A stretch of DNA of 64,000 nt. It comes from Verrucomicrobiaceae bacterium UBA1938. Lineage in GTDB: Bacteria; Verrucomicrobiota; Verrucomicrobiia; Verrucomicrobiales; Verrucomicrobiaceae. This document shows positions 24,824 through 34,888 of the stretch, in pieces. Numbering within the stretch: the first letter of the stretch is position 1; each line of letters begins with the position of its first letter. The stretch is from NCBI GenBank assembly GCA_002336895.1, contig DDFC01000032.1, positions 637,172 through 701,171 of the forward strand, given 5' to 3'. Made by a program: the position numbers and the translations under genes. The notes below the pieces were generated by a model. The model saw only the letters and a list, made by a program, of their open reading frames with translations, was not told where the DNA came from and searched no databases.

Positions 24824-25333
24824 TCAGGAGCGTCTGCGCGGGCTTTCTGAAGCACACCAGTTTTCGCGCATGGTCAAAAGACAGGCTGAGGTCATGAAGA
24901 ACACTGCCCATCCAGCACCGTAGGACACAAACTCACGCGGCGAGACCGGGATAATCCAAGTCTTCCATTCCAAGGGCATGCTTTTCGGGCCTTGGAAGCC
25001 CGGCTCATGGAATTTCAAAATGAGGTCTTGGTAGACGACACGACCGACAACGATGACGGCAAACAAAGCGGTTCCTGTGAACAATCGCTTCAGGCTGGTG
25101 GGAAGCAGCACTCGCAGCCTCCGCCAGTCCTGAAGCCAGACCACGCCACTTCCGTTAATCTCACGCAAGGCTCGGCCAGCCGCGAAAAATGGGATGAACA
25201 CAATGAGATGCAGCGCATAAAAACCGACCCAAATGCCGTGGTCGGGTCTGAACACGGCTGATAGGCAAACCGCCATCGAGCAGGCATACCCCGCCCAGGC
25301 GAGCATTTTGCAAAATCGCCTCCAAAGTGACAT
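24824..25333 (-). CDS. uncharacterised integral membrane protein
   Basis: 169 residues with four likely membrane segments (about 10-30, 33-52, 82-101 and 137-155), two short loops with basic residues and no recognised domain. Its ATG at 25333 follows the stop of the PVC dehydrogenase gene by 6 nt on the same strand, so it is probably co-expressed and may anchor or assist it. The C-terminus runs into the repeat-rich region and may not be original. Confidence 0.6.
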   Translation of the reverse strand: MSLWRRFCKMLAWAGYACSMAVCLSAVFRPDHGIWVGFYALHLIVFIPFFAAGRALREINGSGVVWLQDWRRLRVLLPTSLKRLFTGTALFAVIVVGRVVYQDLILKFHEPGFQGPKSMPLEWKTWIIPVSPREFVSYGAGWAVFFMTSACLLTMRENWCASESPRRRS

Positions 25334-25339
25334 GGCGGA

Positions 25340-28300
25340 TCAATTTTTGCCACTCGCCCACTTCACCGCATTGCTCAGGATCTGCTGATACGGCTTCAGA
25401 TCATGCACCCGCGCATCGTGCCCCAGCGCGATTCCCACGATCTTTGCCTTCGGATGCTCCGTGATCCACACGCTCGGATGCGGGGCCTTGTACTTGTCGC
25501 TCGGACTCGTCTCCGCCAGCACGGTGATCTTCGCGGTACCCGCCGGGATCTTGTCCGGCTCCGCATTCACATAATACAGCTCATCCTCCACCGTAAAACT
25601 CGCAGGCACGCTTGCCATGATCGCATGCTCGGCCTTCAGCGCCTTCACCTCAAACGGATGAATCCTGTCATGACCGCGCGCACCACCGCCCACGATCTGT
25701 GCATTCAGCTCCGGCCATCCGCCAAAGCCATACCACGTGCCAGGATGCAGCATCACGATCCCCTTGCCCGCCGCCGCGAAATCAAACAGCGCCTTGCGAT
25801 ACCCCGCCGTGTCGAAAAACTTCCGGTTCACGCTGATCACCGCCACATCCGCATTCGCCAGCTCCGCTGCAGCCTGATCACGGTCTTCCGTATAGTGCAC
25901 CGTAAATCCGGCGCTCTTCAGCGTCGCCACATCCGTCTCGCCAAAGAACTTCGCAAAGTTGTGCGATGACCCGCCGCCAATGACAAGCACCTTCGTCTTC
26001 CCAGCCTCCCACTGCACCGGCGTCGCAGCCACCAGCGGCCCGTCGCCTTTAGCACCTTCCTTCGGCCCGGCCTCTGCCGCCCCACCTGCCTGCATATTGG
26101 CTTTGGGCTTCGCTTCTCCAAGTTTCGCCGGCTCCGTGCTCGCGGTGATCGCCACCGTGCAAGGCGTCACGATGCTGCCGCTCGTCTCCAGCGTGATCTT
26201 CTTCAACGCGCCCTTCTTCTTCAGATTGATCGCGAAATAACGAAGCTGTCCGCGCCGCGTGAAGTCGCCCGCGTCTTCGCTCAGCGGCACTTCGGCCTTG
26301 CCGATGTAATCGGCAAAGTGCTCGCCGTTCTTCAGCACGATGCTCTCCTTGTCGCCGTCGGCATAATCAACATGCACCGTCATCGCAGGCTGTCCGCGTG
26401 CCTTGTCCCCGCCAAACGGCCAGCCCCAGCCGGCCACACCGCCCAGGAAGTGCAGGCTCGCGGCGGTGGTGTTCATCGCGATCTCTACTTTCTCGGGGAA
26501 GTTCGCCGCCGGGGTTCCTTTGCCACCGCCTTTGAGGGCGATCAGGCTCGCCCCGGTCTGTGACTTCTCAGGGTCCATCACAAAAAACGGCACGCCATGC
26601 ACCGTCACGTTGCCAAACTTGTGCAGCGTCACCGTCTCGTCCTTGGAATCTTCCTTCGCAAAAATGCCGCTGCGGCTGTCCGCATTATAAGCCGTGCGCA
26701 GGTCCACCACGCGGAACTTCTGCTCCCCGCCGCAGATGAAGGCCAGGATGTCGCGGATGTTCTCCGCCCCCAGTCCTTCCAGACCTTCCGGCATCAGGCT
26801 GCGGCGCGTGTTTTCCCGCGTGGCGATGTCCGCCTTCTTGATCTCAAAATCACCGCCTTGATTCCGCAGCGTCAGACTCGCTTGATTCTCGCTCGCGATC
26901 ACACCCGCAAACGTCTCGCCCTTCTTCGTGGTCACATTCCATGCCCAGAAGCTCGGGTCCACCTCACGGTTCGGGTCGATCACATGCACCAGCAGCTCCG
27001 CCGGACCATGCGCCCCCATTCCCACCAGCGGCGGAGCCACATCCTTGCCCAGATCTCCCAGCTTGTGGCACACCGCGCAGGCCGCCGTGAAAAGCATCTT
27101 GCCCTTCTCCACATCTCCACGCTGCTCCACCACCGGCGTGAACTGCGCGATCAGTTCATTCTTCGCCTTCGCGTTCGGGTTCAGCTTGTCGATCATCGCA
27201 TTCGCCTGCTTCGCCACCTGCTTGTTCGGGTGCGTTCGCAGCCGCGAGATGTTCCCCGGCCCGATCTCTTTCGGGTCAATCTTGCCCTCCTGAATCGCCG
27301 CCAGCAGCGCCAGCGCCGCCTCCGGCCGCTTCAGGATCGCATCAAACGCCTGCGTCCGCAGTTCCGGCTTCAATCCGTTCAAATTCGCCACCAACTCCTT
27401 GCCATTCCCATTCTCATCCATCGCCGTGATGATCGCCGACTGCAACGCAGTGGGAGAATCCGCACGCGCCAGAGTCGCCGCCACTTGCGCGCTCGCTTCA
27501 CCACCAATGCCAACCAGAGCCTTCGCAGCCGCGATCCTGTCCGCGATGGCAGCTCCCTTGTCCTCCAGCTTGGCCGTCAGACTGGCCACCTGAGTCTTCA
27601 CCTCTGCAGCCAGCACACCCGCCTTGTCCCACTTCACCACCAGCGGCAGCGCCGCCGCTGAGATGGCAGGCTGTCCCAGCAGCTTCTTCAAAGCAGCCGC
27701 CAGCTCCGGCGTGAGCGCAGGTGTCGTATTCGACTGCTGCACAATGCCTTGGAGAATGATGATTTTCAGCTCCTCTGCCTTGGCATCTGCGCAGGCAATG
27801 ACCAGTTTCTCCGGCGACTTGACGGATGGAATCAAGGCATTCACCAGCGCCTCCGCTTTGGCAGGTGCAGCTAACGCTTTGATGATGACCTCGTCGGCAT
27901 GATCCACCGCTGCGGCAATCGCCGCTGAACGCATCCAGTCATTCTCAGCCCGGGCGAAGCGCTCCACGATCAAAGCCCTGCCCGCATCATACCGGCTCAC
28001 CGCGACGAGCGCCTTGTACCATTCCTCGGGCGTCTCAGGCCGTGCATCGCGCAAGCTTTTGGTGATATGAGTGACATACTCAGCTTCAGTGGCTGGAGTC
28101 ACGGGATCGCTATCGATGGTAGGCTCTCGTTCGGCCCAGAAATTATTTTTCGCAATGTGAGCATACAGCCAGTTGCCCATGTGAAAATCTGTTTTGCCAT
28201 GTTCGGATCGATCCTCCTCGGATGCATAAAAATCCTCGTTCTTCTGCACCTCCCAAAGCTTGTCGAAGTCAAAGTTCTCGCGGAACAACCTCCACGCCAG

Positions 28301-30469
28301 CTGCGCCGTTGGACCGTTCTCGTTGTGCAGAAGGGCACGAACCAGCCCTTTGGCCTCCTTCTTGTCCAGCACTGGCACCTCTGCCTTTGTCGCCTTCTTG
28401 TGGTTCACCTTCCAGATGCGGCCAAAGTAGTGGTCGCGGTCAGGCCTCACCGCTGCATTCGCTGGGCCATGGATCGGACCGCGCGTATCATTGTGAATCA
28501 CCGCCTGATTGTAAAAATCCACCACATACAACGCGCCATCCGGCCCCACACGGGTCTCGATCGGCCGGAACCACAGGTCCTTGCTGCGGATGAATTCGGT
28601 CTCTTCACGGCCCGCTTCCTTGTGCGTTTTGTAGGTCACGCCGTCCTTCTCCATCTCCACAAACTCATGGTGTACGATGTTCAGCGTCGGCTCGGTGGTG
28701 AAGTAGCTGAAATTCCAATTCTCAGGCCAGGTGCCCCCTTGATAGATGGCGCAGCCAGCGGCGGCGGTGAACTCGCCCACGAGGTCGATCTGCACATACG
28801 CCTGCTCCGGCCATGACATCAGCGGGTAAGTCTTTTGGTGTGTCACCATTCCTTGCCAGCTGGTGGTGCCGGGGATCTTGCCCTTGGCTAAAACGTATTC
28901 CGGCAACGCCACATGAAAGAAGACCGTGCCGCTCGTCGGCTGTGTGAAAAACACCTGCCCTCGCCGGGTGATGTCCAGTCCCCACGTGTTCCCACCACGT
29001 GAGGCATACTGCTCAAACGCGCTGCCATCTGGCTTGAACCTCACCACCCCGCTGCCGTCCGTTCCAAAATCCTGCTTCCCATCCGGCGAGGTCACACGCC
29101 CCGAGCTGTACCCATGCGTGGCATATACCCAGCCATCCAGTCCCCAGCGCAGGTTGTTGATCACCGCATGCGTGTCTCCCGTGCCCAGTCCGGTGTACAG
29201 CTTCTCACGCTTGTCACACACACCGTCGCCATCCGTGTCCTGCAGATTCCAGATGTCCGGCGCAGCACAGGCAATGACACCCTTCTTGTAGAAGCAGAAG
29301 CTCGTCACCAGCTCCAGCTTGTCCGCAAACACATGCTTCTTGTCCATCACCCCGTCGCCATTGGTGTCTTCCAGCCAGGAGATGCGGTCGATCGGATCAC
29401 GGTCGTACTTCTTCACCCATGATCCGCTGTCCTTCCACTTCTCCACATTCAGCTCACGGCGTCCGTTCGGGTACTCCGGCGTCTCGCACACCCACAGGCG
29501 GCCCTTCTCGTCCCAGTCCACATTCATGACCTTGTTGATCAGCGGCTCCGCAGCCACCAGCGAGATGTCAAACTCCGGATGCACCTCCAGCTTCTCCGCC
29601 GCCTTCTCCGGCCGCGTCGGTCCGCCTTCCACATAGCGCAGGTTGTCCCCCAGCTCCTCAGGCTTGCACAGCTCATCCACATTCTCCCGCTTCCCCGCCC
29701 ACGCGATCCCCCTCAGCAGCAGCGCCCGGAAATTCGGCCGGCTGAAGTTCGCATAGTAGTGGCCCGGGATGCACACAAACGACCGGTAGCTGTCCTTCTC
29801 ATAAGTCCAGATCTGCGGCTGGATGTCATAGATGCTGACCTCCTTGCCCCCCTTGGTAATCTCCGCCGCCCGCTTAGCCGCCTTTTCATTCCGCACCCCG
29901 GCCGGCTTGGGAGTGTAGGCCCCGGCCAGAATTCGGCACTCCGGCAATACATCCATGTCGTAGTAAATTTCATCATCCATTGCGAAATTCGACACATCTT
30001 TCGTGATCGGATTCTCATGATCCGTGAAGTACAAATGCATCGGCCCCTCCCGCCATTTTGTCTGCCCATGGCGCCATGACCCGCCGATGATGCCCTTGAA
30101 CCAGTCATGATCCTTGGAAACCGATGCCGCATGGATCGTCACGATGCCGCCGCCGCGCTGCAGGAACTCCATCAGGTCCTTCCGCTCCTGGCCGATCTTG
30201 ATGTCACCACCGCTGTCCAGGTGCAGGATAAGGACATCCGTTGCATCCAGCTGCTCCTTGGTGGGAAAGGCATCACCACCAGTCGCCTTGGCGCCACGTT
30301 CGTTCAGCAGCGGCACCCAGTCGCGCAGAAAGGAAGGATGATCATGCGCCCCCGGTCCATGGGACTTCGGCCCAGAACGAATGAAGACCCGCAGCGGCTC
30401 CGCCGAGAAAGAAGATTGCGGGACGACGCAGGACAAGGCCAGTGCGAGACTGAGAAGGAAACGTTTCAT
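25340..30469 (-). CDS. PVC-type haem-binding dehydrogenase with two ThuA-like domains
   Basis: 1,709 residues from ATG 30469 (MKRFLLSLAL), which gives a signal peptide ending FSA. Domain order: ThuA-like glutamine-amidotransferase fold (about 25-260); PVC-type membrane-bound dehydrogenase beta-propeller (about 290-690, DRISWLEDTNGDG); helical HEAT-like region (about 700-1090); cytochrome c haem site CAVCH at 1131-1135 with GKMLFTAACAVCHKLG; a lectin-like/NPCBM-like segment (about 1290-1430); and a second ThuA-like domain (about 1465-1709). Such proteins are typical of Planctomycetes and Verrucomicrobia and are thought to oxidise sugars in the periplasm. The same strand continues into a small membrane protein. 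Confidence 0.85.
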   Translation of the reverse strand: MKRFLLSLALALSCVVPQSSFSAEPLRVFIRSGPKSHGPGAHDHPSFLRDWVPLLNERGAKATGGDAFPTKEQLDATDVLILHLDSGGDIKIGQERKDLMEFLQRGGGIVTIHAASVSKDHDWFKGIIGGSWRHGQTKWREGPMHLYFTDHENPITKDVSNFAMDDEIYYDMDVLPECRILAGAYTPKPAGVRNEKAAKRAAEITKGGKEVSIYDIQPQIWTYEKDSYRSFVCIPGHYYANFSRPNFRALLLRGIAWAGKRENVDELCKPEELGDNLRYVEGGPTRPEKAAEKLEVHPEFDISLVAAEPLINKVMNVDWDEKGRLWVCETPEYPNGRRELNVEKWKDSGSWVKKYDRDPIDRISWLEDTNGDGVMDKKHVFADKLELVTSFCFYKKGVIACAAPDIWNLQDTDGDGVCDKREKLYTGLGTGDTHAVINNLRWGLDGWVYATHGYSSGRVTSPDGKQDFGTDGSGVVRFKPDGSAFEQYASRGGNTWGLDITRRGQVFFTQPTSGTVFFHVALPEYVLAKGKIPGTTSWQGMVTHQKTYPLMSWPEQAYVQIDLVGEFTAAAGCAIYQGGTWPENWNFSYFTTEPTLNIVHHEFVEMEKDGVTYKTHKEAGREETEFIRSKDLWFRPIETRVGPDGALYVVDFYNQAVIHNDTRGPIHGPANAAVRPDRDHYFGRIWKVNHKKATKAEVPVLDKKEAKGLVRALLHNENGPTAQLAWRLFRENFDFDKLWEVQKNEDFYASEEDRSEHGKTDFHMGNWLYAHIAKNNFWAEREPTIDSDPVTPATEAEYVTHITKSLRDARPETPEEWYKALVAVSRYDAGRALIVERFARAENDWMRSAAIAAAVDHADEVIIKALAAPAKAEALVNALIPSVKSPEKLVIACADAKAEELKIIILQGIVQQSNTTPALTPELAAALKKLLGQPAISAAALPLVVKWDKAGVLAAEVKTQVASLTAKLEDKGAAIADRIAAAKALVGIGGEASAQVAATLARADSPTALQSAIITAMDENGNGKELVANLNGLKPELRTQAFDAILKRPEAALALLAAIQEGKIDPKEIGPGNISRLRTHPNKQVAKQANAMIDKLNPNAKAKNELIAQFTPVVEQRGDVEKGKMLFTAACAVCHKLGDLGKDVAPPLVGMGAHGPAELLVHVIDPNREVDPSFWAWNVTTKKGETFAGVIASENQASLTLRNQGGDFEIKKADIATRENTRRSLMPEGLEGLGAENIRDILAFICGGEQKFRVVDLRTAYNADSRSGIFAKEDSKDETVTLHKFGNVTVHGVPFFVMDPEKSQTGASLIALKGGGKGTPAANFPEKVEIAMNTTAASLHFLGGVAGWGWPFGGDKARGQPAMTVHVDYADGDKESIVLKNGEHFADYIGKAEVPLSEDAGDFTRRGQLRYFAINLKKKGALKKITLETSGSIVTPCTVAITASTEPAKLGEAKPKANMQAGGAAEAGPKEGAKGDGPLVAATPVQWEAGKTKVLVIGGGSSHNFAKFFGETDVATLKSAGFTVHYTEDRDQAAAELANADVAVISVNRKFFDTAGYRKALFDFAAAGKGIVMLHPGTWYGFGGWPELNAQIVGGGARGHDRIHPFEVKALKAEHAIMASVPASFTVEDELYYVNAEPDKIPAGTAKITVLAETSPSDKYKAPHPSVWITEHPKAKIVGIALGHDARVHDLKPYQQILSNAVKWASGKN

Positions 30470-30564
30470 GGTTGGTGCGATGCTACGCAAAACCAACGCA
30501 AAATGGGAAGCCCGTTTTCGCACGGCACACTATCGGAAATGCACATGCACGGCGCTGCATCCCA

Positions 30565-30596
30565 AAGCAAAGGGCACGACTTTCGTCGTGCCCTTT
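30565..30596 (-). terminator. intrinsic terminator of secG
   Basis: On the minus strand AAAGGGCACGAC (30596-30585) pairs with GTCGTGCCCTTT (30580-30569) around a GAAA loop, then GCTTT. It lies 32 nt after the secG stop and before the dehydrogenase start. Confidence 0.8.
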
Positions 30597-30627
30597 GAGT
30601 GAAATTCGAGTCTCGATGACCGCTTCC

Positions 30628-31236
30628 TTACTTCGGCTGTGCAGCCGGTGCCGGAGCTGCGGGCGCCGGGGCCGCAGGTGCAGGAGCTGCAGGTGCCGGG
30701 GCCGCAGGAGCAGGAGCTGCTGCCGGAGCAGGTGCCTTGGCTGCTTCCGGAGCCTTGGCGGGCTCGGTCTTGGCAGGGGCAGGAGCCGCAGGAGCGTCCT
30801 TCTTGGCTTCGGCCTTCGGAGCTTCACCGGCCTTGGCAGGTTCTTCCTTCTTGGCAGCCTCTTTCTTGATGGCGTCCTGGATCTTTTCCATCACCTTGGC
30901 CTTCGCCTGCTCATCAGCGGAAGGAGCAGCAGTGGCGGCAGGTGCGGCAGCTTCAGGCTTGGCATCGCCAAAGATCTTCTGGCTCTTGCCACCGGTCTGA
31001 TGGCGGCTCACAAGCACGGCCAGAAGAATGGTCAGGCCAAAAAGCAGGATCGCCAGATAAACGGTGAACTTCTGCAGCACGTTGGTGGTCTGTGCGCCCC
31101 AGACCTGGCTGGCGGCGGCGTCGCCGAAGGAAGCGCCAAGGCCTTCCTGACGAGGGCGCTGCATAAGCACGACGAGAATGAGCAGAAGGCTGACGATGAC
31201 TTCCACTGCGGTGAGAATTCCAATGAAGATGTCCAT
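30628..31236 (-). CDS. secG: preprotein translocase subunit SecG with a long Ala/Pro/Lys tail
   Basis: 202 residues; SecG is usually 75-110. Residues 1-80 are standard SecG: two membrane helices (IGILTAVEVIVSLLLILVVL and VYLAILLFGLTILLAVLV) flanking the conserved loop LMQRPRQEGLGASFGDAA. The remaining 120 residues are charged, then Ala/Pro repeats (APAPAAPAPA), and face the cytoplasm if topology is standard. ATG 31236 (MDIFIG) is chosen; the frame is open 38 codons further with poor residues. SecG helps SecYEG protein export. Confidence 0.88.
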   Translation of the reverse strand: MDIFIGILTAVEVIVSLLLILVVLMQRPRQEGLGASFGDAAASQVWGAQTTNVLQKFTVYLAILLFGLTILLAVLVSRHQTGGKSQKIFGDAKPEAAAPAATAAPSADEQAKAKVMEKIQDAIKKEAAKKEEPAKAGEAPKAEAKKDAPAAPAPAKTEPAKAPEAAKAPAPAAAPAPAAPAPAAPAPAAPAPAAPAPAAQPK

Positions 31237-31441
31237 AAGAGGGGGCGCGAATATGGGGGCACTTCCCAGCTTGGCAAGGGAGAGTTCCAGTTTGCACCGG
31301 CCAAGGGCCCGCACCTCCAAACCACCCATAAACTCATGATAATAAATCAATTACACGATTTTAACCCCAACATTCAGGGTCCATCCCTCTCTTTACACGG
31401 CGTTTACAGACGCCGCCAGCCACCCGCCCCACCGTGGCGGC

Positions 31442-33589
31442 ATGAAGCCCATTCTAGCCTTCCTATTGCTCGCCACTCCGCTCCTGGCCCAGACTTCCAG
31501 GGCGCTTTCGTGGATTTCCCCAAACACCCGCATCATCCACACCCAGCCGGTCCAGGTGACCCACGTCGAGGCCCGCATCGACATCGCCGACCAGCTCGCC
31601 ACCACCACGCTGGACATCGCCCTGCGCAACCCCACCCCGCGCCCGCAGGAGTCCGAGCTGCTCGTTCCCGTGCCCAGTGGAGCAGTCCTGAAATCCTTCG
31701 CCTTCGAAGGCGGCCACTCCGAAGGCACCGCCAAACTGCTGCCTCGTGAGGAAGCACGGCGCATCTACGACAGCATCGTGGCACAAACGCGCGATCCCGC
31801 GCTCCTGGAGTTCGTGGGCCACTCCGTGGTGAAATCCAGCGTCTTTCCTGTCCCGGCCAACGGCACGCAGAAGGTCCGCGTAACCTACGAGCAGTTGCTC
31901 GAAGCCGACGGCGCCCGGCTCGACTACGTCCTGCCGCGCTCAGAGGCGGTGGAATACAATGTGCCGTGGAAGCTCTCCATGCGTGTCAAATCCACGTCAC
32001 GCATCGCCTCGGTTTACTCTCCCAGTCACGAAATTTCCACCAAACAGCCGGATGCAAACACGGCCGGCATCTCCTGCGAGACCAAAGACCCCGGCGCCTT
32101 CCGCGTCTCCCTCCTGCGCGAGGCGAAGGATGACATGACCGCCTCCCTGCTGGCCTATCCAGATCCCAAGATCGGCGGTGGCTACTTTCTTGTGATGATC
32201 GCACCGCCGAAGCCCAAGGCCGATGCGAAACCGATCCTGCGTGAAGTCACCCTCGTCATCGATCGCAGCGGCAGCATGGCGGGCCCCAAGCTGGATCAGG
32301 TGAAAGCCGCCGCCCTGCAGGTCATCGAGGGCCTGAACGACGGCGAAGGATTCAACCTCATCGTCTATAATGAAGCAGTCGAGATGTTTGCCGCGCAGCC
32401 GGTGGTCAAAAACGCCACCACCGCGCAGCAGGCGCGCGATTACATCAGCGCACTGCGTGTCAGCGGCGGCACCAACATCCACGATTCCGTGGTCGAGGCG
32501 CTGCGCCAGAAGCCGCTCGAAGGCATGTTGCCCTTGGTGCTTTTTCTCACCGACGGGCTGCCCACCATCGGACAGACTTCGGAGAAGGTCATCCGCGAGG
32601 CCGTGGCCAAGGGCAATCCTCATCAGCGCCGCGTCTTCACCTTCGGAGTCGGCGTGGATGTGAACACACCGCTGCTCTCCCGCATCGCCCGCGAGACACG
32701 TGCCAGCGCCGAGTTCGTGCTGCCCAAGGAGGATGTGGAGGTCAAGGTAGGCCGCGTGTTTGAGCGCCTGCGCGGTCCTCTTCTCACCCGGCCCGAGGTG
32801 CATGTGGTCGATGATCCAAACCGCGTGAGCGACCTCATTCCCTCTCCGCTGCCCGATGTGTTTGAAGGCGAGCAGATTCTTCTCTCCGGCACCTATCGTG
32901 GTGATGCACCACTGCACTTCCAGCTGCACGGAGACGCAGCCGATGGCAGGAGAAAGTTTGATTTCACCTTCAATCTCGACAAGGCCAGCACCGCCAATGC
33001 CTTCGTGGCCCGTCTCTGGGCCAGCAACAAGATCGCCGTGCTCAGCGAGGCCATCCGCGATCTCGGTGCCGATGGAGCCACCGGCAGCACAACCGAGCTC
33101 GTGAATGAAATCGTGCGGCTTTCCACGCAGTTCGGCATTCTTACCGAATACACCGCTTTCCTCGCGGAAGAAGGCACCTCCCTCGCCGCCGCTCCGGCCA
33201 ATGCCAGCAAGGCCGCCTTCAACTACAACGACCGCGCCATGAAGGTGCGCAGCGGAGCCGCCGCAGTCTCCCAGCAGGACAATCTGAAGAAAGGCGTGGA
33301 ATCCAAGCAGCTCAACATCCGCAACCGCTTCCTGAATGACAAAATGCAGGCCGTGGAGATCACCAGCGTGCAGCAGTGCCAGGGCGGTGCACTCTTCAAC
33401 AAAGGCAACCGCTGGACCGATGCCAGCGCCGCCAAAGCTGATCGCGCCCCGGACCGCACCGTCGAGATCGGCAGCCCGGAGTTTGGACGCCTCGTGGACG
33501 AACTCGCCTCCGACAACCGCCAGAGCCTGCTGGCTCTGCGTGGGGAGCTCCTCCTGCAGCACCGCGGCCAGCTCGTGCTCATCCGCTGA
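31442..33589 (+). CDS. exported VIT- and vWA-domain protein (inter-alpha-trypsin-inhibitor type)
   Basis: 715 residues with a signal peptide (about 1-16). Residues 20-150 form a VIT domain (HVEARIDIADQLATTTLDIALRNP). The vWA domain begins about 268 with the MIDAS motif DRSGSM (D274), plus GGTNI and FLTDG later in the fold. The remainder is a beta-rich region and a C-terminal helical part. In other Bacteria such proteins sit in the envelope and bind ligands through the metal site. It is the first of four same-strand genes ending in a two-component system. Confidence 0.85.
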   Translation: MKPILAFLLLATPLLAQTSRALSWISPNTRIIHTQPVQVTHVEARIDIADQLATTTLDIALRNPTPRPQESELLVPVPSGAVLKSFAFEGGHSEGTAKLLPREEARRIYDSIVAQTRDPALLEFVGHSVVKSSVFPVPANGTQKVRVTYEQLLEADGARLDYVLPRSEAVEYNVPWKLSMRVKSTSRIASVYSPSHEISTKQPDANTAGISCETKDPGAFRVSLLREAKDDMTASLLAYPDPKIGGGYFLVMIAPPKPKADAKPILREVTLVIDRSGSMAGPKLDQVKAAALQVIEGLNDGEGFNLIVYNEAVEMFAAQPVVKNATTAQQARDYISALRVSGGTNIHDSVVEALRQKPLEGMLPLVLFLTDGLPTIGQTSEKVIREAVAKGNPHQRRVFTFGVGVDVNTPLLSRIARETRASAEFVLPKEDVEVKVGRVFERLRGPLLTRPEVHVVDDPNRVSDLIPSPLPDVFEGEQILLSGTYRGDAPLHFQLHGDAADGRRKFDFTFNLDKASTANAFVARLWASNKIAVLSEAIRDLGADGATGSTTELVNEIVRLSTQFGILTEYTAFLAEEGTSLAAAPANASKAAFNYNDRAMKVRSGAAAVSQQDNLKKGVESKQLNIRNRFLNDKMQAVEITSVQQCQGGALFNKGNRWTDASAAKADRAPDRTVEIGSPEFGRLVDELASDNRQSLLALRGELLLQHRGQLVLIR

Positions 33590-33627
33590 GACTTTTCCCC
33601 GTCACATTCACCCACACCCGTTCATCT

Positions 33628-34791
33628 ATGAAAACAAAGCACATCCTCATCACCACGGCGCTCGCCGCATGCCTCGCTCTGGCCAAAGAAAGCCCGCCTC
33701 CCGTCACTGTGGCGGAAGTCACCAAAGTCGAAACCGTCGCCCCGGACACGCCGCTGGTGCAGATCGCCGTGCTGCTGGACACCAGCAGCAGCATGGACGG
33801 CCTGATCGAGCAGGCCAAGACCCAGCTCTGGAAGCTCGTGAACGAATTCATCTCGGCCAAGCAGGACGGCAAAACACCCGTGGTGCAGGTGGCGCTGTAT
33901 GAGTACGGCAAGTCCTCGCTGCGCGCCCGGGACAACTGGATCCGCCAGATCCAGCCTCTGACCCGCGACCTCGACAAGGTGTCCGAGGAACTTTTCGCCC
34001 TGACAACGAACGGCGGTGACGAATACTGCGGCGCGGTGATTCAGCGCGCCACGAAAGACCTCGCCTGGGAGGCGAATCCGAAGGTGTACAAGGCCATCTT
34101 CATCGCCGGAAACGAGCCCTTCACCCAGGGGCCGGTGAACTCTCAAAAGAGCTGCAAAGAGGCCATCGCCAAGGGCATCATCGTGAACACGATTCACTGC
34201 GGCGGAGAGGCCGAGGGCATCGCCGGAAACTGGAACCAGGGCGCTCTGCTGGCTGATGGCAAATACCTCGTGATCGACCAGGACCAGGCCATCGTTCACA
34301 TCGAGGCTCCGCAGGACAAGGAAATCGTGAAGCTGAATGAGAAACTCAATGAAACCTACATCAGCTACGGCAAAGCCGCTCCTGCAGCCAAATCCCGCCA
34401 GATCGCGCAAGACAGCAACGCCGCCGAAAAGTTCGCAGCAGGTGCTCTGCTCCAGCGCGTCGTCAGCAAGGCCAGCGCCAATTACAGCAACACTGGCTGG
34501 GATCTTGTGGATGCCAGCAAGCAGAAGGAATTTGATCTCTCCAAGGTGAAGGAGGAAGACCTCCCCGAGGAAATGAAGAAAATGAGCGTGGAAGAGCGCA
34601 AAGCCTGGCTGGACAAGAAAACCGCCGAACGTGCGGAAATTCAGAAGCAGGTGCTGACCCTGAACAAGGAGCGCGAGGCCTACGTCGCAGCCAGGCGCAA
34701 GGAGTCCACCAAGGCTGACACCCTCGACACCGCCATGTCCAAGGCCCTGCGCACCCAGGCGGAGAAAAAGGGCATCTCCTGGGAGAAGTAA
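33628..34791 (+). CDS. exported vWA-domain protein
   Basis: 387 residues with a signal peptide (about 1-20, ending ALA). A vWA domain spans about 43-250 with MIDAS DTSSSM (D51), so metal-dependent ligand binding is expected. The C-terminal third is helical, Lys/Glu-rich and coiled-coil-like (KTAERAEIQKQVLTLNKERE). It lies 38 nt after the VIT-vWA gene and 97 nt before the response regulator. It may be the ligand sensor or substrate for that system, which is inference from order only. Confidence 0.8.
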   Translation: MKTKHILITTALAACLALAKESPPPVTVAEVTKVETVAPDTPLVQIAVLLDTSSSMDGLIEQAKTQLWKLVNEFISAKQDGKTPVVQVALYEYGKSSLRARDNWIRQIQPLTRDLDKVSEELFALTTNGGDEYCGAVIQRATKDLAWEANPKVYKAIFIAGNEPFTQGPVNSQKSCKEAIAKGIIVNTIHCGGEAEGIAGNWNQGALLADGKYLVIDQDQAIVHIEAPQDKEIVKLNEKLNETYISYGKAAPAAKSRQIAQDSNAAEKFAAGALLQRVVSKASANYSNTGWDLVDASKQKEFDLSKVKEEDLPEEMKKMSVEERKAWLDKKTAERAEIQKQVLTLNKEREAYVAARRKESTKADTLDTAMSKALRTQAEKKGISWEK

Positions 34792-34888
34792 TCCTTAACG
34801 AACACCGGATGACGAATGTCGAACGACCTGTCCAGCTCCCGCTGAATTCTTCATTCCCATTCGTCATTCATCCTTTATCCTTCCCACC

